Part shown: in pieces, positions 32,303 through 33,093 of the stretch
Numbering within the stretch: position 1 is the first letter of the stretch
Layout of the letters: every line of letters begins with the position of its first letter
DNA from: [Eubacterium] saphenum
Lineage (GTDB): Bacteria > Bacillota > Clostridia > Oscillospirales > Ruminococcaceae
DNA: 33,093 nt
Direction: 5' to 3'
Assembly (NCBI GenBank): GCA_004555855.1
Contig: SFJQ01000007.1
Location: 1 to 33,093 of the forward strand
Translations under genes and position numbers: made by a program
The notes under the pieces: generated by a model
Databases searched by the model: none
What the model saw: the letters and a program-made list of their open reading frames with translations, nothing else
What the model was told of the DNA's origin: nothing

Positions 32303-33093
32303 ATGAAAAAGAAAACCATAAATATGATTTCGCAGGCAACCAGCGTCAAAGGTCAGGGCGTCGGCTCGGCTTATATGGAGCAGGTTCGTCTGGTTAAGGA
32401 GGGGCTTTCGGATAAGTTTGATGTGTTCGAGAACGCGAAAATGGCGGCGGATATCACGCACTATCACACCATAAACCCTTCCTTCTTCATCAACAAAAAG
32501 CGCCGCTGCAAGAACGGAACCTCGGTTTGCTACGTTCACATGCTCCCGTCAACCGTTGATGAGAGTCTGCGTCTGCCCAAGCCCGCGAGAGCCGTTTTCT
32601 ACAAGTATATGATTAAGTTTTACAGCATCATGGACCACCTTGTTGTTGTAAATCCTTATTTCATCGACGCGCTCGAGGAACACGGCATTCCGCGCGAAAA
32701 GGTGACTTATATCCCGAACTATGTCGATACCGAAAAATTCCACCCGGTTAAGCCGGAGATGAAAAAGTTCATCAAGCGCAAGCTCAATATCCCCGAGGAT
32801 AAATTCACGGTTATGTGTGCGGGGCAGCTTCAGGTGAGAAAAGGTATTTTCGACTTCCTTGAATGTGCAAAGCGTTTGCCCGACGTACAGTTTGTCTGGG
32901 CGGGCGGCTTCAGCTTCGGACGCCTGACGGACGGCTATGACGAGCTTCAGCAGATTGTGAAAAATCCCCCGAAAAACGTAAAATTCCTCGGCATTGTAGA
33001 CCGTGAGAATATGAACAAGATTTACAACGCAGCAGACGTTATGTTCCTGCCGTCCTTCGAGGAACTTTTCCCGATGACAATTCTCGAGGCGAT
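32303..33093 (+). CDS. Family 4 glycosyltransferase (cut by the window edge)
   Basis: The first 263 residues of a GT4 (GT-B fold) retaining glycosyltransferase; the 3' end is outside the window. The N-terminal domain has GQGVGSAYMEQVRLVKEGL, DITHYHTINPSFF, VCYVHMLPSTVDESLRLPKPAR and VVNPYFIDALEEHGIPREKVTYIPNYVD. The donor domain begins with VMCAGQLQVRKGIFDFLE and reaches the EX7E motif, EELFPMTILE. The acceptor-side sequence resembles glycosyltransferases I associate with diacylglycerol glycolipid synthesis in Gram-positives, but this is a weak guess. AGAGGAG lies 8 bases before the ATG. No clear promoter is visible; GCAGT-CTGA-ACTGC (32246-32259) is a small dyad upstream. Confidence 0.88.
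   Translation, partial: MKKKTINMISQATSVKGQGVGSAYMEQVRLVKEGLSDKFDVFENAKMAADITHYHTINPSFFINKKRRCKNGTSVCYVHMLPSTVDESLRLPKPARAVFYKYMIKFYSIMDHLVVVNPYFIDALEEHGIPREKVTYIPNYVDTEKFHPVKPEMKKFIKRKLNIPEDKFTVMCAGQLQVRKGIFDFLECAKRLPDVQFVWAGGFSFGRLTDGYDELQQIVKNPPKNVKFLGIVDRENMNKIYNAADVMFLPSFEELFPMTILEA

Noticed and set aside
31913..32539. 208-codon minus-strand frame across the gene-free region and into the glycosyltransferase
   Set aside because: It runs through the terminator, the T/G repeats and the palindrome, producing low-complexity Gln/Asn/Lys-rich sequence, and overlaps the real start of the glycosyltransferase gene.

Overview
The window looks like a chromosomal segment of a Gram-positive, anaerobic Clostridia-type bacterium, probably near Oscillospirales/Ruminococcaceae (inferred from content, not from a search). 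Reasons: strong GGAGG ribosome-binding sites, several TTG starts, a gyrase/mnmG/rsmG/noc/parA/parB block typical of the Bacillota origin region, the Bacillota cluster darA-holB-ricT, a small 2[4Fe-4S] ferredoxin, and many Cys-rich proteins. Coding sequence is moderately GC-rich and intergenic DNA is AT-rich.

Layout. 1-5513: gyrB, a YcxB-like membrane protein, and gyrA, from a consensus promoter and ending at a strong terminator. 5565-10873: a perfect parS palindrome, mnmG-rsmG, noc with its own promoter, two mirror-image one-base variants of parS, then parA-parB. 10926-16284: serS, then an ABC ATPase and a very large FtsX-type permease with a central coiled coil of about 310 residues. 16302-20781: a deaminase, an M14-type metallohydrolase, a small DtxR-like repressor, a metallo-beta-lactamase-fold protein with an altered metal motif, ychF and a NERD-domain membrane protein. 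20782-21060 is gene-free, AT-rich and rich in dyads.

21093-25689 (minus strand): an operon of two cyclic-di-GMP phosphodiesterases, each with an intact EAL domain and degenerate GGDEF domain(s). Its consensus promoter is overlapped by a perfect catabolite-response element (cre). Divergent from it is an intracellular GH13 alpha-amylase-family enzyme, followed by a small membrane protein, dprA, a ferredoxin, and the darA-holB-ricT operon. 31709-32302 has no convincing gene. It holds a minus-strand structured RNA candidate with an extended -10 element, a terminator, a 12-bp-spaced T/G-rich repeat array, and a palindrome flanked by 9-bp direct repeats. A family 4 glycosyltransferase runs off the right edge.

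Themes: DNA topology and chromosome segregation (gyrase, ParAB, Noc, parS), replication and second-messenger signalling (DarA for c-di-AMP, EAL proteins for c-di-GMP), and carbon control. The best leads are the structured RNA at 31709-31833, the parS variants beside noc, the cre over the phosphodiesterase promoter, and the hairpin-like coiled coil in the permease.
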